Under the pieces are notes generated by a model that was not told the origin of the DNA, ran no database searches, and worked only from the letters and a program-made list of their open reading frames with translations. A stretch of DNA of 15,572 nucleotides from Phycisphaeraceae bacterium (GTDB taxonomy: Bacteria; Planctomycetota; Phycisphaerae; Phycisphaerales; UBA1924), in the NCBI GenBank assembly GCA_009827215.1, contig WUAJ01000034.1, positions 1 to 15,572 of the forward strand. Reading direction: 5' to 3'. The number at the start of each line of letters is the position of its first letter. Positions within the stretch are counted from its first letter, which is position 1. Positions 14,388-15,572 of the stretch are shown here, piece after piece. A program made the translations under genes and the position numbers.

Positions 14388-14400
14388 AGTATACACTAAC
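14388..14400 (-). promoter_or_regulatory. Promoter-like box upstream of the 504-residue protein gene
   Basis: The minus strand reads GTTAGTGTATACT, holding a good -10 (TATACT) 20 bases before the ATG at 14367. It matches the box at 7963-7975 with one change. No TTGACA-like -35 lies 16-18 bases upstream, so activity may depend on a phage factor or on the extended conserved box. Confidence 0.55.
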
Positions 14401-14430
14401 TTTGTTCGGTGGTGTGGTTTATGTCCTCGA

Positions 14431-15572
14431 CTAATCGCTGCACGAGGGGCAGTTGGGGTTCCTGAACTGCTGGTTCTGGATCTCAACGGCCCGCTGGACA
14501 CCGGGATCGATCACCGCCGGGTTGTTGGGATCTGTGGGATCACCGGGGTCCCCGTCCAGGGGCTTGCAGCCGATCCGGCGGGTGGTGTTGAGCATGTTCG
14601 AACATGGACCGTCGTGCGCCACACCCCCCACCAGCGGGTACTGCCCGAAGTCGTCCTCGATCTTCCGGTACGCGATGCGGTACACAATCCGGCACAGCGG
14701 GTACTCGGCGCTGGGCATCGGATCGACGAACACCGAGTACATGAAACTCGCATCCTGCACGCTCGGGGTGCTGCAACGAACGCGCAGCGGGATCAGCCCA
14801 GTCGCCGAACCGCGACACAGTTCCCAGAGACTCGACTCGAGCACCGGACACGGATCGGTCGACCACACCACGGCCGTCGGATCACCAGCTTCTCTATCCT
14901 CAGTCCTGGAGTACCGAAGAGGACCGACCAGCGCCGTGAGCGCGTCGGGCGGCCGGTCACTCTCATCGACCAGAATCCGGTCCAGCTCATCATCGCATCG
15001 CGCATAGACCTGGAACTCCACCGGATCGCCGCCGCACACCTGCGCAACCCAGAGATCGGTATCCGCCGGACCAGTCGCTGGGTTGCCGGTCGGACGGTAG
15101 AGCTCGCTATTGAACCAAGGCGACGACGGCTCATCGATCAGCGCATCACGCATATCCACCACGATCGGCGCCCCGGTGCCATCACACCGCACCGCCTCGA
15201 CGAACGGATTGGCGTCACACACCGGATCACCCTGCTGGGGTTCAAGCTCAACGCTGTACGGCAGACAACTATTACGCACATCGATCGTCGTCCCCGTCGG
15301 TGGGTCCTCGATCGTGTACTGACCGGGCGAGGTGCATGAAACATCCATCACGCCCGACCCATCGAGCAGGCCCGTCGAACGAGCCACTTCCAGAACACCC
15401 TGCGGGTTGATCTGATTGCTTGTCCCGAACATCGGATGCAAGCCCAGCACCGGAGCCCCAAGTGATTCGTACTGCGAGCTGATGAACAGATCAAACGGCG
15501 CCGTGCCGGGATCACCATCGACCTCGCCCAATCCGCGCACATGCACAGTGACCTGGTTGAGAATGCAGACGC
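14431..15572 (-). CDS. Cysteine-rich hypothetical protein (N-terminus cut by window end)
   Basis: The frame is open to the window edge, so the start lies beyond 15572; 379 residues are visible, ending at the TAG at 14431-14433. A GTG at 15546 is not needed as a start. The protein is unusual for about 15 cysteines spread through the visible part (MDVSCTS, RNSCLPY, GDPVCD, VRCDG, AQVCGG, YARCDD, STDPCP, ELCRGS, VRCSTP, DGPCSN, IGCKP). It ends in a small cluster, NPNCPSCSD. Several stretches look like beta strands (PYSVELEPQ, PVEFQVYARC, YSVFVDPMP, CRIVYRIAYRKI). A Pro/Asp linker, GDPGDPTDPNNP, precedes the tail. Placed before two structural-type genes, it is probably a virion protein whose fold is held by disulphides or metal, but no family is recognised. 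An exported host-like protein is the alternative. Confidence 0.7.
   Translation of the reverse strand, partial: VCILNQVTVHVRGLGEVDGDPGTAPFDLFISSQYESLGAPVLGLHPMFGTSNQINPQGVLEVARSTGLLDGSGVMDVSCTSPGQYTIEDPPTGTTIDVRNSCLPYSVELEPQQGDPVCDANPFVEAVRCDGTGAPIVVDMRDALIDEPSSPWFNSELYRPTGNPATGPADTDLWVAQVCGGDPVEFQVYARCDDELDRILVDESDRPPDALTALVGPLRYSRTEDREAGDPTAVVWSTDPCPVLESSLWELCRGSATGLIPLRVRCSTPSVQDASFMYSVFVDPMPSAEYPLCRIVYRIAYRKIEDDFGQYPLVGGVAHDGPCSNMLNTTRRIGCKPLDGDPGDPTDPNNPAVIDPGVQRAVEIQNQQFRNPNCPSCSD

Noticed and set aside
14614..15339. 241-residue plus-strand open frame
   Set aside because: Antisense to the cysteine-rich gene, with Arg/His/Ile-rich shadow composition and no family-like motif.
1..15572. 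tRNA genes, CRISPR arrays, insertion sequences, integrase or attachment sites
   Set aside because: I looked for cloverleaf-like stems, regularly spaced repeats, transposase motifs and terminal inverted repeats and saw none; a tRNA search program could still find a divergent one.

Overview
The window looks like part of the genome of a tailed bacteriophage or prophage. The evidence is short, tightly packed genes with ATGA start/stop overlaps, an orphan adenine methylase, an HNH protein, a protein of the conserved phage RKKPVVIEA type, and a giant protein with motifs seen in large phage virion proteins. No capsid, portal, terminase, integrase or replication gene is visible, so the class of phage cannot be fixed. 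The base composition (GC-rich with more A+T-rich islands), the exported proteins and a QPSTQPS linker after one signal peptide are compatible with a planctomycete host such as the Phycisphaerae. That host assignment is inference only.

Left part, 1-3170, plus strand: eight small genes in one co-directional, largely overlapping run. They are the C-terminal part of a D12-class DNA adenine methylase, a zinc-ribbon protein, a small coiled-coil protein, an HNH nuclease-like protein, a second copy of the small coiled-coil protein, a phage hypothetical, a stand-alone zinc ribbon like the N-terminus of NrdR, and a 56-residue protein. This looks like an accessory module acting on DNA.

Right part, 3176-15572, minus strand, read from high to low coordinates: a cysteine-rich protein cut by the window end, a 504-residue charged protein, and a 1606-residue virion or ejection-type protein. 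These are followed by a second block of a small membrane protein, a lipoprotein, the RKKPVVIEA-type protein, a coiled-coil membrane protein, an exported glycosidase-like TIM-barrel protein, and a protein with two beta-rich regions and an SGNH-hydrolase-like C-terminus. The two arms converge with five bases between stop codons.

Regulation: two 13-base minus-strand boxes, AGTGTACACTAAC and AGTATACACTAAC as written on the plus strand, lie 20-22 bases upstream of the start codons of the 504-residue protein and the small membrane protein. They are good promoter candidates. The second also has a near-palindromic operator candidate over its -35 region. A strong intrinsic terminator with a GAAA loop lies between the RKKPVVIEA-type gene and the coiled-coil membrane gene. 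The most interesting group is the envelope-directed set 3176-7940, which may be a lysis or envelope-remodelling cassette of an unusual kind.
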